Of a stretch of 64,000 nt of DNA, positions 1-11,894 are shown piece by piece (positions within the stretch are counted from its first letter, which is position 1; each line of letters begins with the position of its first letter). The notes beneath the pieces are model-generated. The model saw only the letters and a program-made list of their open reading frames with translations, was not told the origin of the DNA and ran no database searches. Origin of the DNA: Cordilura impudica (taxonomy: Eukaryota; Arthropoda; Insecta; Diptera; Scathophagidae); NCBI GenBank assembly GCA_963682025.1, contig OY821520.1:91167992-91231991 (forward strand), read 5' to 3'. The translations under genes and the position numbers were made by a program.

Positions 1-20
1 CATAGTGGTATAGGGTATAA
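1..20 (+). repeat. Family A dispersed repeat, 3' end only
   Basis: The window opens with the terminal motif of the family A repeat (ATAGTGGTATAGGGTATA), which also ends the copies near 4990, 11890, 23215 and 49190. The body of this copy lies outside the window. Confidence 0.7.
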
Positions 21-1519
21 ATAGTATACAATTTTTTTTATACAATTTCACATTTTTATCAATATCTCGGGAACTAATAACAGCTTGCTCAAATTTTTTG
101 ACACAAAATGCGGAGGAGATTATCAGGATCAACATATATATTTTTTTGAATTTTACAAATTTCATTTTTTGAGATATAGCTTCCCAAATTTTAAATCGTG
201 TGATAGTGTCCTTTAATTTTTCGAAAAAAAACCGCTTAACTAAGCTTTAAAGCTATTTTCAATACCTATCAGATGAGACCAATTTCGACCTTCTATGTTA
301 ACAACTTTTGAAGATATAAGCAGTAATGTCAGACCACGTGTGTGTGATTTTTATGAGTTTTCTACTTTTCGAAGCGCCATTTTTGAATTTATTTCAGTTT
401 AGTATTGTAGAACATTCATGCTAATTTTTGTAGAATTCAAAGTGGGTAAGGTCGAAAATGGCGTTTTTTTCGTTGGTTTTAATTGAAGTTACCCTATATA
501 GAAAGTAAATACAGAATTCGCATTCCTTAAAAAACTAAAACAAAAACTTTTTCATCCCTAAAATCACCATTACCAAAAGCAATTAAGTGCCATTTCACTC
601 AGATCTGGAAATTTCCTATGGAATACTCCACATGTAGTTATATGCAGACTTATATGGAAGAGAGAACCTCATCATACATACAAAAAAAAATAAAACAATT
701 CAAGCGAAAATACAATCATATTCTGTTTTTTTTTTTTTTTTTTGTTACATATTGTTTCAATACAATTTCCGTGTAGTCATATTGTTTTGTAATATCAGTT
801 ATTCTTTTTTGTGGTCTTCATATTTTCATCTTTTTTCCTTTCGGTTACTTCGGGCGTTTTCTTAAATGTTTCCTGCTTTTACATCTTGTTTAAAACTAAT
901 GTGTGTAAACAAGTATGTCTTGTAAGCCTTAAAATACTTAAAAATGAAATGATATGGAATCAAAACATCTGGACATTATGATTTTACAGGAAAAAAAGAA
1001 TTGAAAATAAAAAAAATATACAAAAACATTTATAGATATGTTTTTAAGCAAAAAAAAAAATAAAATGGGAAGAAATGCATAAAGTTACACATCAATGAAC
1101 ATTGCTTTGTTAAGCGGAAGAAAAAAGTTGTTCACATATGAATATGTATCTTCACATAAAAATACTTATTAATTTATGCATACATATTAATGTAGGCTCA
1201 CATGTAAATATTTGGACTTTATATTGTTATATATTTATTATTTGTTTAACAATATTGACCGGTTGAACCAAAAAAAGAAATTAAAGGAGAAAATGTTAAA
1301 TGATTTCATGGGATAATTTTTGCATTAAAGAATGATAAGATAGAAGTCTTTAAAGTTATACAAAATATTTATAAAATCTATAAATTTTTTAGCCAAGCTA
1401 AGTATTATGCAATAATGTTCACTCCAATTAATTTATATGTATCTCCAAGGAAGCTATTATGTCATCGTAACAGCTGGAAAGCTAACTATCTTGAATACAT
1501 TAAAAGTTATTTGAATAAA
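21..1519. other. AT-rich stretch, no gene recognised
   Basis: AT-rich sequence with many A and T homopolymer runs, for example a T run near 725-741. No open frame with recognisable protein features and no RNA gene was seen. Confidence 0.5.
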
Positions 1520-1610
1520 AACAAGTAAGAGTGTTAAATTCGGCTGTGCCGAATCTTTGATACCCTCCACCTCGGTTTGAGTATTGATAATAAATGTAAA
1601 CAAAATATTG
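1520..1610 (+). repeat. Family B dispersed repeat, 5' end
   Basis: Starts with AACAAGTAAGAGTGTTAAAT, then the short hairpin TTCGGCTGTGCCGAA and GATACCCTCCACC. An inverted partial copy with the same order of motifs lies at 18212-18258. The layout (CAAGTAA, hairpin, GATACCC) is the same as at the start of family A, so the two families share a design. The matching 3' end (GTGGAGGGTATAAAAA) is seen near 4067-4082. Confidence 0.6.
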
Positions 1611-3329
1611 GAAAAATATGCATACGTTTTCTATATGCATGCGTTTCCGGTTATATGGCATAACTTCTCGTTTAATTTAGTTTTTGCTAATTAAAAAGCT
1701 CGCCTTAACCTCCATTGCAAAGGTAATGGTTGTGTAGGGTGGCTATATGCATTAAATCGTGCTAATTGGAGATATAGTTTGGAGGTATAGTTTCTTTTAA
1801 CTGGCGAATTATTTTTTCGCTGCGGCCATATAGGTCGGATGGAGTAACAAAATAATAACCAAAAAAAAGCTCTCTCAACTTTTTATTAAAATATTGCCAT
1901 ATTTGGAAAACGTAGTGAATAAATTTATAATAATAAATAATTAAATTAGGGATGCCAAACGCAAAAAACCAAATGTCCCAAACATTTTAAATAAAATAAT
2001 TTGTTATCTTTATTTTCTGAAAAACTTAAAATATTCATCCAAAAAAAAATTGTGAAAAATAATGTATGTATAAATAACATTCTCATCAAATTGCGTTCAT
2101 TTATGTAACACTTTTTATGTTCGCAATTCTTAAATATCATTTAAGGTTTTCTAAAATTCATTGAATTTAAATTAATGTTTTCTGTAGTGCGAATTCAACG
2201 ATCCGACAGAATTTCAACGATCCGATAATCGCAAAATATATCGACAGCTATTGTTGTTTGCACTGAGGATTAAGTGATTCACTAAGTACATACATCTTAA
2301 CGACAGTCGACAAATCTATTTTTCTATTTATTTAAATTGTAAATGAGTGGCATCTCTGTTAAAATAAGCGAAAAACACAAAGAAGAATTGAAAAAAACAA
2401 ATTACTTCGTGTTTGACAGGATGATTTTATGTTTATGTTTAATATCTCTATTTTTTTTACTAATATTTCAGTTAATATTTTCTAATTTGTAATTGGAAAT
2501 TTTAGTTCCAGTTTTTAGAATCGATATTTTCTTAAATTTGAATGGAAAATTTAAAAAGTGCAATTTTGTATTTATGTGAATAATAATGCTTTAGTAATTA
2601 TAAACATTTTTTAAAAATTAGATGTAATCGCAATCAGATATTTTGTAGGTAAAGCTGAATAATAATTCTATATAACTATGTAGAACTTTTTTGAAAGCAA
2701 AAAACTCATTGATAACTCGCTAACTCTATTTTGTAAAGACAACAAAAAGTTAATATGCCAAACTTATGTTCATATTTGTAAAAGATGATAATGAAAAAAC
2801 GTATGAAATAAAAGACCAGCCCGTGTATACTCTTAACATTATTCTGTATGATATCTAGTTGAAAATATTAACATTCATGTTAAAATAGAAATAACTATTA
2901 CAAAGCTATTTAGAACAAACAAAAATTGTGGCGCCATCTACTGTGGCGTAGTCTCGATGAGCAAAATGAAGTGACACTCTGTTAATGCAAAAGAAATGTA
3001 TTTTCCCCACAACAAAATATTGCAGAATTGTAGTTAATAAAATAATATACCGATTTATTTCTAACTTGCAGTTATTATGGATATACATATATAGAATATA
3101 TGTATATTATTTGTATTATTTAATATGTATGTATGTATATGTAAATATTACACACAAAAAATACAACATCAAACGTTATTTTTGTGTTTTTCTCTTTAAA
3201 TAAATTAATACATAAAAATTTTTTTTGCTAAATTTACATTGTTTTCTTTTTATTAACAACTAGGTATTTTAGCATTATTTGCTTTAGATGCTGGTGAATT
3301 TTTACTCCCTTTATATTAACTCGTATTGT
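1611..3329. other. AT-rich stretch, no gene recognised
   Basis: No protein-coding or RNA gene is supported. The stretch may be the interior of a long family B copy running from 1520 to 4082, but its middle has no second copy in the window for comparison. Confidence 0.4.
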
Positions 3330-4082
3330 CTGCTTGTCGAAAAAATTTTGGATCGATTTTAACCCCTTTCCCGTGACCCAATCGATCTGAAACTTTGCAG
3401 GCAGACTCATGGCAATGACAGAAATGATCTTTTTTTAGTGATGCCAAAACAATGGAAACTTTTAAATTTTTCTACCAGAGTTGATAAAAAAATGTACAAA
3501 GGGTTAGTTTTTATTATATTATTACCACAATAACCACAAAAACAACAAGTCCAGATATGACAACAATATAACATTTAGAATAACAACAAGAACACTATAG
3601 AAACATCATATTTTTAATTTTTTTTTTTTTACTTTTTCAGAGATTTCCCTGGACCTGTTCCACCGATTTTAATTATTTTTGAAACAGAAATCTTCCCATG
3701 AATTTGGAGAAACATTCTCACTAAAAATGATCACCTTAGTTATCCTATTGAGGGCGGGATCGTGACAAGAACAACATAGAAAATTATATTTTTTCAAGAC
3801 TTTTTTTTAGTTCTTCATTCAAATCTCGGGATTTTAAATTGCAAACTTTTCAGGATGCTAATGAATCATTTTTTATATCAGCGAGCACCCTAGCTGCCTG
3901 ATTGATGCCGCCATCGTGATTTCCACATACGGACAGACGGACATAGCTATATCAACTCTGGTTGTTATAAGGATCACAAATATATATATTTTATGGGGTC
4001 CAAAAATTTTTTTCTAATTATTACAAACGGAATGACAAACTTATATATACCATCTGCACACTGGAGTGGAGGGTATAAAAAG
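3330..4082 (+). repeat. Family B dispersed repeat, 3' part
   Basis: Contains phrases typical of dipteran dispersed repeats (ACCCCTTTCCCGTGACCC, then GATCGATCTGAAACTTTG-like text, a GGACAGACGGACATAGC motif, TATTTTATGGGGTCC) and ends in GGAGTGGAGGGTATAAAAAG. The terminal GGGTATA mirrors the GATACCC at the start of the family. The short open frames inside are chance frames of the repeat. Confidence 0.5.
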
Positions 4083-4221
4083 TGCTGTCAAAGTTGGAGT
4101 TTTGGCGATTCATTAAGCCAGAACAATTCTCTGGAAACAAGAAATGAAGAATCTTTTTTAATCACGAATAACACCGATTGATTATTCGGGATAGTAAAAA
4201 ATTTCTTAGGTTCAAAAGCAA

Positions 4222-4996
4222 GTAAGAAAATGTTAGTCGGCTTAGATCAATTATACGATAACCTATACCATGCACTTAGATACCCTATCTTTTAGGACCA
4301 ACTAACTAGATATAGAAAATAAGCATAAAACAGATTTGAGTGGCATTGTTATTATATTTGTTTTACTTCGGATATGAAAAAGTTCATATCGGATGCTATA
4401 TTTACATGGAGATTAGGTCGAAAAATGGAACGATCCTTACTATATTTGGTAACGTGACTTATTGTTAGCGAAAACATATACAAACCAAATTTGAGAAAAA
4501 TCTGTAAAATATTTACTTAATTACTTAATTATTTAATTGTTTAAATTATTTTTTTTTTTTTTTGATAGATTTAAATGAAGATCTTGAATCAACTACATAC
4601 GATGGTATGAATAAGAATTGTCCTAGAGGATTTATTTTTGGTCTATTAAACGGATGTAATAGACATAAATAAACCCAATTTGACCGGGATCTATATAATA
4701 ATTTAGATTTTATGACAATTTAAATCGATCTTGTAGGGGTCATTTGTATGGGGACTAGGTCTGAACTTGTAACGATTTTCACCAATTTCAATAGCGTTCG
4801 TCCTAAAGCCTATAGAAGCTTATATGTATTCATATTTGCGACTTGCAGTTTGATGGACGGGCGGACAAACGGGCATCGCTAAATCGACTCAGAAAGTGAA
4901 TCTGAGTCGATCGGTCATATAGATCAAATATATTTTATAGCTGCAAAAGTTAGCACAAATTCATTATAACCTGACCATATAGTGTTATAGGGTATC
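4222..4996 (+). repeat. Family A dispersed repeat, nearly full length
   Basis: Starts with GCAAGTAAGAAAATGTTAGTC, passes through the shared landmarks (GAAAAAGTTCATATCGGATG, GGACTAGGTCTGAAC, GACGGGCGGACAAACGGGCA, CTCAGAAAGTGAATCTGAG) and ends with ATAGTGTTATAGGGTAT. It directly abuts the broken 3' end of the LINE at 5000, whose last codons run into the repeat. Confidence 0.75.
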
Positions 4997-4999
4997 TTT

Positions 5000-6073
5000 T
5001 CTAGATCCATGTTTATGTAGTTTGTGCAGTTAAGAACTTCATTAACATTAGTGCTAGAATACAATTGCACATCATCTGCATACATACTGATTGAACAGGT
5101 TGTTGGAACATTTGGCAAATCGTTTATGTATATGCAGAATAGTAATGGACCTAAGATAGAGCCTTGCGGCACTCCACGATCGACTAACAGGGCATCTGAT
5201 GTTTTACCATTTAATGTAACAGTTTGATATCTCTCACTAAGATAAGAAAGTATTAATTTGCACGCAGAGTCTGAAAAATTAAACAGATTTTTTAGTTTAG
5301 AGATGAGTATCTTATGATCAACAGTACCAAAGGCTTTACTGTGATCTAGAAGCACTAGAAAGCATACCATGTTTTCATCTAATTTGGCTCTTAGATACTC
5401 AACAACGTCTATCAATGATGTAACGCATCCTCTGCCATGTCTAAAACCTGATTGTTCTTCAGATAATAGACCATATCTAGTAAGATATTCATCTATTTGT
5501 AGACATAAGTTTTTAAAGAATTTTTGACAAAAATGTTAGAATAGCGATTGGACGATATTCATTATTGGTTTTAGGTATTGGAAGTATTTTAGCTTTCTTC
5601 CACTCAGCAGGATATATCGATTTTGTAAGCACCGTGTTAAATATGTATGTGAGAAATGGCAGTAGTTTGACGAAAATCATTTTTATAAACTTAGTGTTTA
5701 TTCCATCCATACCAGTAGCGTTTGATTTTATTGAGTTAGAAATTATAAAAACTTCATGCTGATCAATACAACGAAACCAGAATGTATTCTCGACAGGAGC
5801 AGTAGATATTTCTTCACATATATTTATAATAGGTTTTGGTATTTTAATGTCAACAAAACAAGTATTTAAATATGCTAAATCAATATCAGAGTTAATAGTA
5901 CTATTGTTTTTAACTCCTATGCCTATGGCTCGAATCTCTTTCCATTTACTTCTACTTCCAATCGAGGAAGAGAAATTACGAGTATTAAATATTGATTTTG
6001 ATATTTTTATATTGTCCACAACTTTCTGTCTTAGAGATTTAAATATCGATTGTAAATATGGCGTTTTATACAT
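5000..6073 (-). pseudogene. LINE ORF2 part 2: reverse transcriptase, broken
   Basis: Reads as the RT fingers and palm. From 6073: LLPFLTYIFNTVLTKSIYP, then EYRPIAILTFLSKIL (motif 2). After a frame break near 5515 it continues with LVLLDHSKAFGTVDH (motif A, with the catalytic D), GVPQGSILGPLLF (motif B) and MYADDVQLYS (motif C, with the catalytic DD). The usual AFDTVDH is AFGTVDH here. Soon after YADD the frame enters the family A repeat, which supplies the last codons, so thumb and C-terminal parts are absent. Confidence 0.85.
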
Positions 6074-6161
6074 TTTCCATCTCTTATAGGCAGCATCACG
6101 TTCAGCAATTAGTTGCTTAATTATGGTATTGAACCATGGTGGCTGGCTAGCCTTGACAAGT

Positions 6162-7094
6162 TTAGTTTTTCAGGCACGCAGTCATAAAATATCTTATTAA
6201 TTTCATTTTGTATAAATAATACCTGGTCATTGACATTTTCCATCTCAAATATTGAACCCCAGGCGTAGAATCAAGCCGTTGATTTAATAACGAGTAATTT
6301 ATATTCCTGAAGTCACGAAAGGTGTAATATATATCTTCAGTGTTCAAAGATGTTTCATAAACGAGAAATAAGAGGTCATGTTTAGAAAAAAGGTTTGCAG
6401 AGATTTGGTCATAATGTAAAACATTATATTTTTGGCTAACAAAGATAACATCCAGTAAGCTGTTAGTGGCATTGGGATAATGGGTTGGAATCGTTGAGTT
6501 GACCAGTAAGAGACCTAATATTTGCATTGAACTTGAAAGATTGTTTTTAGTTAACAAATTACTATTGAAATCACCAGCTATAATAGTGTCATTATATGAT
6601 AGCGATATATTTTCGATTTTTCCCATTAGCTCGTCTATTTTAGTTGTCTTATTGGGTCTATAAACAGTGCCAATAAGTAGTTTTTTTCTATCACTAGTAT
6701 TCACTTCCAAAAATAAATATTCCATCTCACTTGTTTTATCCGACTTAAATTTCAGAATGCAATTAATCGCTTTCCTCACGTATATGGCAACTCCACCTAT
6801 CCTATCAGCACGAGACATATTAAAACCAGGTAGATTGTAAATACTGTCAACTAAGTAATGATTGAACCACGTTTCAGACACACATATAATATCAATTCCT
6901 GATGCTATAAATAGATACCTAAATTCATCCATTTTATTGTTCGGACTTTGAGCATTGATATGAACCATTTTTAGCCCAGATTTCTGTTTTGAAAGTATTC
7001 TAATCATTGAAAACATATTGTCTTTGGAACAATAGCTACCATTACGTATCATTAATGGATTGGCCAGTATACCCCTTGTAACAAAAATCTGCAC
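6162..7094 (-). pseudogene. LINE ORF2 part 1: APE endonuclease
   Basis: 310-codon frame that would nick target DNA to prime reverse transcription. The apurinic endonuclease motifs are visible in order: HINAQS near residue 46, SETWFN near 78, a conserved YRPN near 144, AGDFNS near 172, LLDVIFVS near 213 and SKHDLLFL near 238, which include the catalytic E, D, N and H positions of the fold. The block before the RT (TFRDFRNINYSLLNQ) matches that of the second LINE at about 33670. The frame breaks at about 6165, and the linker continues in other frames down to 6073. No ORF1 is seen upstream. It is a relic because its RT is split and truncated. Confidence 0.85.
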
Positions 7095-7546
7095 TGGCTT
7101 AAATTTTTCGCACCAAATAGTATCAGCACTGAATTAACCGGTCTGTTTTTCTATCAGATGTGTTGGGAGCTCTTTTTAGTATGCTTTCAATTTTCTTGGC
7201 CTAAAATACACATATGTAGCTTTATTTTTTTTTTTTCAAGCAATATTTCCTATCAATAATAAAATTGTGCCAATAAAATTGGAAATAGTTTGAAGGTAGA
7301 CCTTTAATTTTTTGGTCAACTTTTAGTAGGACCAATTTGGATTTTATTTAGTAATTTAATAATTTTAGCACATCCTTTTATTTCGTCGCTTATTTTAATC
7401 AAACTAACAATAATTAAATGGGGTTTTCATAAAGCATAATAACACCCGTATATTTTTCAAAGAAAACTTCATCAAAAACTAATTCACAAAATGCTTGCGA
7501 AAAAAAAAATTATTAGAAAGAAATAAAAGGATTTAACCATTGAAGA

Positions 7547-8200
7547 ATGAAAGATCCTTATGACGTTTTTAAGGTGAAGAGGATAACAAGAATATTTAAT
7601 AGAGCTTTAAACACATCTGCTAGAAAAGAAGCCTCGTTAGCTCAGTGCTTGGACTATGTGTTGAGAAATAATAAAACCAACACAGGTTTCAAAACATACG
7701 AAGTCCAAAAAGTTCCAGCCAGGAACGCTGCAACAACCAAGGCCACAAACAGAGGCGCAGAATTTTCGCAGCTTCCGGGACAAAATTGTTATGCAAATAA
7801 ATTTAGGACTCAAAAGCAGACGAAATTTTCAACAGGAAGTACCTGGTATGGCAAGTAATATACAGAGCGCCAAACAAAGTAAGTCATTCGTTAGAATGGG
7901 CTCTATAAATATCGAAATATATATTAAGGAGTGATTTCAAAGAAATCTACACAAGGGCCACATATATTGGCCCTATTTCTTACAAGAACAGTAATACAGT
8001 TTTTGTACCAAAGGAGGCAAGTCTTACAAATTATCCGCAAAGGTCCATGGAAAGATATAGGGCTCATTTAGAAAGGGAGTTGAATATCAAAGAAAAGTTT
8101 TTTAAAATGTTGAAAATTTTAAACGAAGTGACAGACACCACTATAGAATCCCAAGAGACGGGTTTCCGGATTAGAGCAATAAAAATTATTTTTTTTTGTA
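7547..8200 (+). pseudogene. Decayed coding repeat of unknown family, copy 1
   Basis: I do not recognise the product. A 103-codon frame (7547-7858) contains the phrase NTSARKEASLAQCLDY and is basic in its second half. After stops and frame changes, a coding-like reading resumes at about 7937 with YIGPISYKNSNTVF, SMERYRAHLEREL and LNEVTDTTIESQETGFRI. A second diverged copy of the N-terminal block lies at 28665-28815 on the same strand (NTSAREATRLAKYSAYLV), so this is a repeated or transposed gene fragment and not a chance frame. The function is unknown. The large number of charged residues and the absence of RT, integrase or transposase motifs leave the origin open. Confidence 0.5.
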
Positions 8201-8295
8201 AAATTTAACATAATTTAAATTAAATAAAAAAAATAGGAACTCTTGATCAATGTTTGCTTTATTGTTACATTTTACGTGTATTAAGATCTTTCGAT

Positions 8296-9470
8296 CTCAG
8301 TGTCTAATAGGATATGGAGAGTAAGCACAAAACAAGCTTGAGTGGCATTATTTGTTGCTGCATTATGAAAAATTTCAAAGCGGAAATAATGTTTATATGA
8401 GGACAGACATGGACCAATCAAGAACATGTATAGCAAAGTCACTTACTTTTCTCCTAAACATATATAAACTATATTTAAGAAAAGTCTATGCAATATCTCT
8501 GGTTTTGAGAGATTTAAGGGGGGGGAGGTGAGTTTTTAAAACCCTGTTTTTACGTTCAATGTACAACACGTCGAGAGTGTTATGTAAAAAATTTCAAATA
8601 AATCGGAAAAAACTAATGAAGATGCAGCATTTCCAGCGACCGGCCTCATACGCTATATCGTATATAAATCAGTTTTTATAAATTTTAAATCGATTTTCTC
8701 GCAAATAACATGATTGAAGTACGTGAACATCATAACTCAAAATTTACTTGACCGATTTTTTTGAAATTATACAAATTCACTGAAATTTTATAGCAAAAAT
8801 CGTGTTCTTCGCTTCAAAATGCTACCAAAAATAAATACAAATAATAACAAAAAACCCTTCGTGATTACCTCGGGAAACATATAAGCTTTTAACGCATTTC
8901 TACTTTTTTCTTTCACATGATCCTGTAACGTACCTATTTATACCAATTCATAATTGAAAATTTTTCAAAAATTCCCCAAATGTTATACTACAACGAGTAT
9001 ATGAAATAAATAATCCAACATTATTCATATCTCTTTCATAAAGTCAACAAATAGCTCTATCTAGGCTATTTCCAAAGAAAGGGTTCACAGGGTTAATTAT
9101 AGTTATTTATGGGTGTAATATAATAAACATACATACTCCAAATATTTCACAGATTTCTATGATAATATGGATCTTATAGCAATACAAGTCAATTTCATAA
9201 GGGTCTGAACATACACAGATTTGCACCAATTTCAATGGCCCACATAAGCTTATATACCCAATTTTAACAAAACCGATTTATACGTGCCACCAGTATTTTG
9301 AATATAAAGTTTACAGAGACACACAGACTGATAGACGAACGGACAGATGGACGGACCGACAGGCGGACAGACTGAATAAACTCAGAAACTGATTCAGAGT
9401 CGATCGGAATAATAAAAGGTGGGTCAAGTATTTTTGGTAATTACAAACATCAGCACAAACTCAGATTCGA
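8296..9470 (+). repeat. Family A dispersed repeat, diverged, with internal insertion
   Basis: Family A landmarks are recognisable but diverged: GTCTAATAGGATATGGAGAG, AAACAAGCTTGAGTGGCATT, GGACAGATGGACGGACCGAC, CTCAGAAACTGATTCAGAG and AATAAAAGGTGGGTCAAG. Between about 8518 and 9085 there is roughly 570 bp that has no counterpart in the other copies. It starts at a G8 run, so it is an insertion or a different variant. Confidence 0.6.
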
Positions 9471-10465
9471 ACTAGCAACTGAAAAATCCACTCTATAGTT
9501 CCTTTATGAATACAATATAGAGCTTGTAAGAAAAGAAATGAATCCACCAAATATGCTACTTTGTCGGCCGAATAAGATGTATTTGGCTTTAGTAAAGAAT
9601 GGAGTAGGACAAAAGCTATTTCAACAAAAATGTATACAATAGAGCTTAGAAGACTAAGAACGGAGTAAAAAGAAAGAGAAAACTAACCAAAAATACAATT
9701 ATAATGGAATTGTTTGTTATTAAACAAAAAATATTATCCTGGCTTTTCTAATTATTTATTTATTATTACTCTTTCTTTTATTTATTTTAACTCTACAAAA
9801 AAAATTGATTACACAAGGGAACAAGGTTTTTGCTGACTTAGAACTGAGTGTTGTTTTTTAGGGTTATTTGGGATGCTGAATCCCAATCTGAATTTGTTTT
9901 TTTTTTTTTCTATCAGCTCGAGCTATATACCGTATGTCTAAAATTAAGGCACCTCCACTACATATATGGGAAAAACTTGAAAACGGTTCACCATATTCAT
10001 TCAAAAAACAATCCAAAACGCATCAACAATATTATCTTTAAGCCATGCTTACATTGGCTTTAAATTTGCCTAGTAGTTTCAGATGTGTCGTTTTGAAAAA
10101 AATAACAACTTTTTGAAAAAGTTAAAAAATACGATTAGTACCTGTAACTTAAAACTGGGAGCTGATGGATAAAAATGGAGATTAGATTTGAAATCAGTGA
10201 TCTCCAATTAGAAAAAATTGCAATAAAGTTTCAGTCAATACCAAAAAAGTTCAATTTCGTTCCATTCTTTTCTCAATGTCGTTTCCTTATTCTTTTATAA
10301 ATTTTTTTTATTATAATTGTCAGTTTTTTTGATTTCTCGATAGAATTTTTTTAATTTTAAACTGTTTTTTGTTAATATTGCGAATTACTGAAGCTGTAAT
10401 TTTCCCTTAATAGCTTTTTAAATACATAGAAAGAAGTTCATCATACCTAGTTATTCCTAAAGAGT
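9471..10465. other. No gene recognised
   Basis: AT-rich sequence with homopolymer runs. The small open frame at 9848-10063 has no recognisable protein features and a composition like its surroundings. Confidence 0.45.
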
Positions 10466-11004
10466 TGTACGCAGCTTGTTAAGGAATCTTAACAGAAAAT
10501 TTTCATATATTTCTAAAAGAAAAAAAAAAGCACAAATGTTCCTTTCAGTGCAACGCTAGAAATCAGCTGTTTTCTGTCAATTATTAAGAATTGTGAAATT
10601 GAAAACAAATTAATTCTTCGGTTCTGATTTATTTGGCCTGCTAAACGCTTTTTAAGCTCAGTATCAAAATTACCCATCCGCTTCTTGCTTTTTTGCCGAA
10701 TTTTGTTCGTTTTTTTCCCCAGGTTTGCAACTGAAAAATAACTTATTTTTTTTAACATATTACATTTTGCTCATGCTTACCTCTCCTGTCAAAATTCCTT
10801 TCAGAAAGAACGAAAAATTTGATATTCCTGCTCAAAGCCTGGGTTGCCTAACTTCATTTACGTCAAAAAAAAGTAGTAAAAACAATACTACTTTTTTAAA
10901 AAGCTGCGGACTATCAACAGAAATTTTTTGACAGCAAAATTCCTTAAGCATTTCTGAAGCGTTTTTTTATATGAAGTTTTTGATTCCTTAGCAAGCTGCG
11001 TACA
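10466..11004. mobile_element. 539-bp TIR element (MITE-like)
   Basis: Inverted termini: left TGTACGCAGCTTGTTAAGG at 10466, right CTTAGCAAGCTGCGTACA ending at 11004. The match continues inward (GGAATC and, imperfectly, a TTCATATA block) for about 40 bp. No protein domain is seen inside, so it would be non-autonomous. I could not see a convincing target duplication, and the superfamily is not assigned. Confidence 0.6.
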
Positions 11005-11114
11005 GGCCTTAACTATAGATTTCGTCTAAATAGCAAAAAAAAAAAAAAAAAAAAAAAAAACAGCGAAAAACAAAGGCAGTTTCAAGCAACTCTACCAAAA
11101 ACCATGTTAAAAAA

Positions 11115-11894
11115 AAGTAAGAAAATTATAGTCGGTGTAGACCGACTATATGATACCCTATACCATGGTTTAGAGACCCTATTTCTTCGGTCCGACTAAG
11201 TGGTTATAGAAAATAAGCATAAAGCAAATTTGAGTATCATTGTTATTAATTATTTTGGCTGCAGATATGAAAAAGTTTATATCGGATGTTATATTTATAT
11301 GGGACCTAAGTCGAAAAATGTACCGATCCTGTCCATATTTGTAAAATTCACTTATATTTTGAAAAAATTTATACAAACCAAATTTGAGAAAAATCTGTGC
11401 AATATTTTTGTTTTTTGATAGATTTGTGTGAAAATTGGGAAGCGGCGTTATATGGGGGCTATGACAAAGAATTGCCACATGGGTTTTTTTTGGACACCTG
11501 ATAAATGGATGTAATAAACACACACAAACCCAATTTGACCGAGATCTATATGATAATTTGGATCTTATGGCAATTTCATAGGGGTCATTTGTATGGGGAC
11601 TAGGTCTGAACATTGACCGAATTTCACCAATTTCAACAGCGTTCATTCTATGGCCGACAAAAGCTAACATACTAAATTTTATAGAAATATATTCATATTT
11701 GCGACCTGTAGTTTGATTAGAAGTTTTACATGGACACGCAGACGTACGGACGGACGGACGGACATCGCTAAATCGACTCAGAAAGTGATTCTGAGCCGAT
11801 TGGTATAATAAAAGATGGGTCTAGGTCAAATATTTTTAGTATTTACAAACAGCAGCACAAAGTCATTATACCCAAACCACATAGTGGTTTAGGT
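11115..11894 (+). repeat. Family A dispersed repeat, full length
   Basis: Starts AAGTAAGAAAATTATAGTCG, continues with the imperfect palindrome GTCGGTGTAGACCGAC and GATACCCTATACCATGG, then the core with GGACGGACGGACGGACATCG and the inverted pair CTCAGAA/TTCTGAG, and ends CACATAGTGGTTTAGG. About 780 bp. It is a good reference copy for the family. Confidence 0.8.

Larger units (their letters stand above)
5000..7140 (-). mobile_element. CR1/jockey-like LINE, truncated (endonuclease + RT)
   Basis: A non-LTR retrotransposon on the minus strand. Reading from 7094 downward: an APE-type endonuclease, a linker, then a reverse transcriptase that stops being recognisable just after the YADD motif at about 5000. 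The 3' part of ORF2 and any ORF1 are missing, and the frames are interrupted, so the copy is dead. The linker and RT closely resemble the LINE at 33657-34812, so both belong to one family. The clade (CR1/jockey group) is my judgement from the RT wording and was not tested by phylogeny. Confidence 0.85.

Noticed and set aside
11179..11670. 163-codon minus-strand frame
   Set aside because: Lies wholly inside a family A repeat copy; no recognisable protein.
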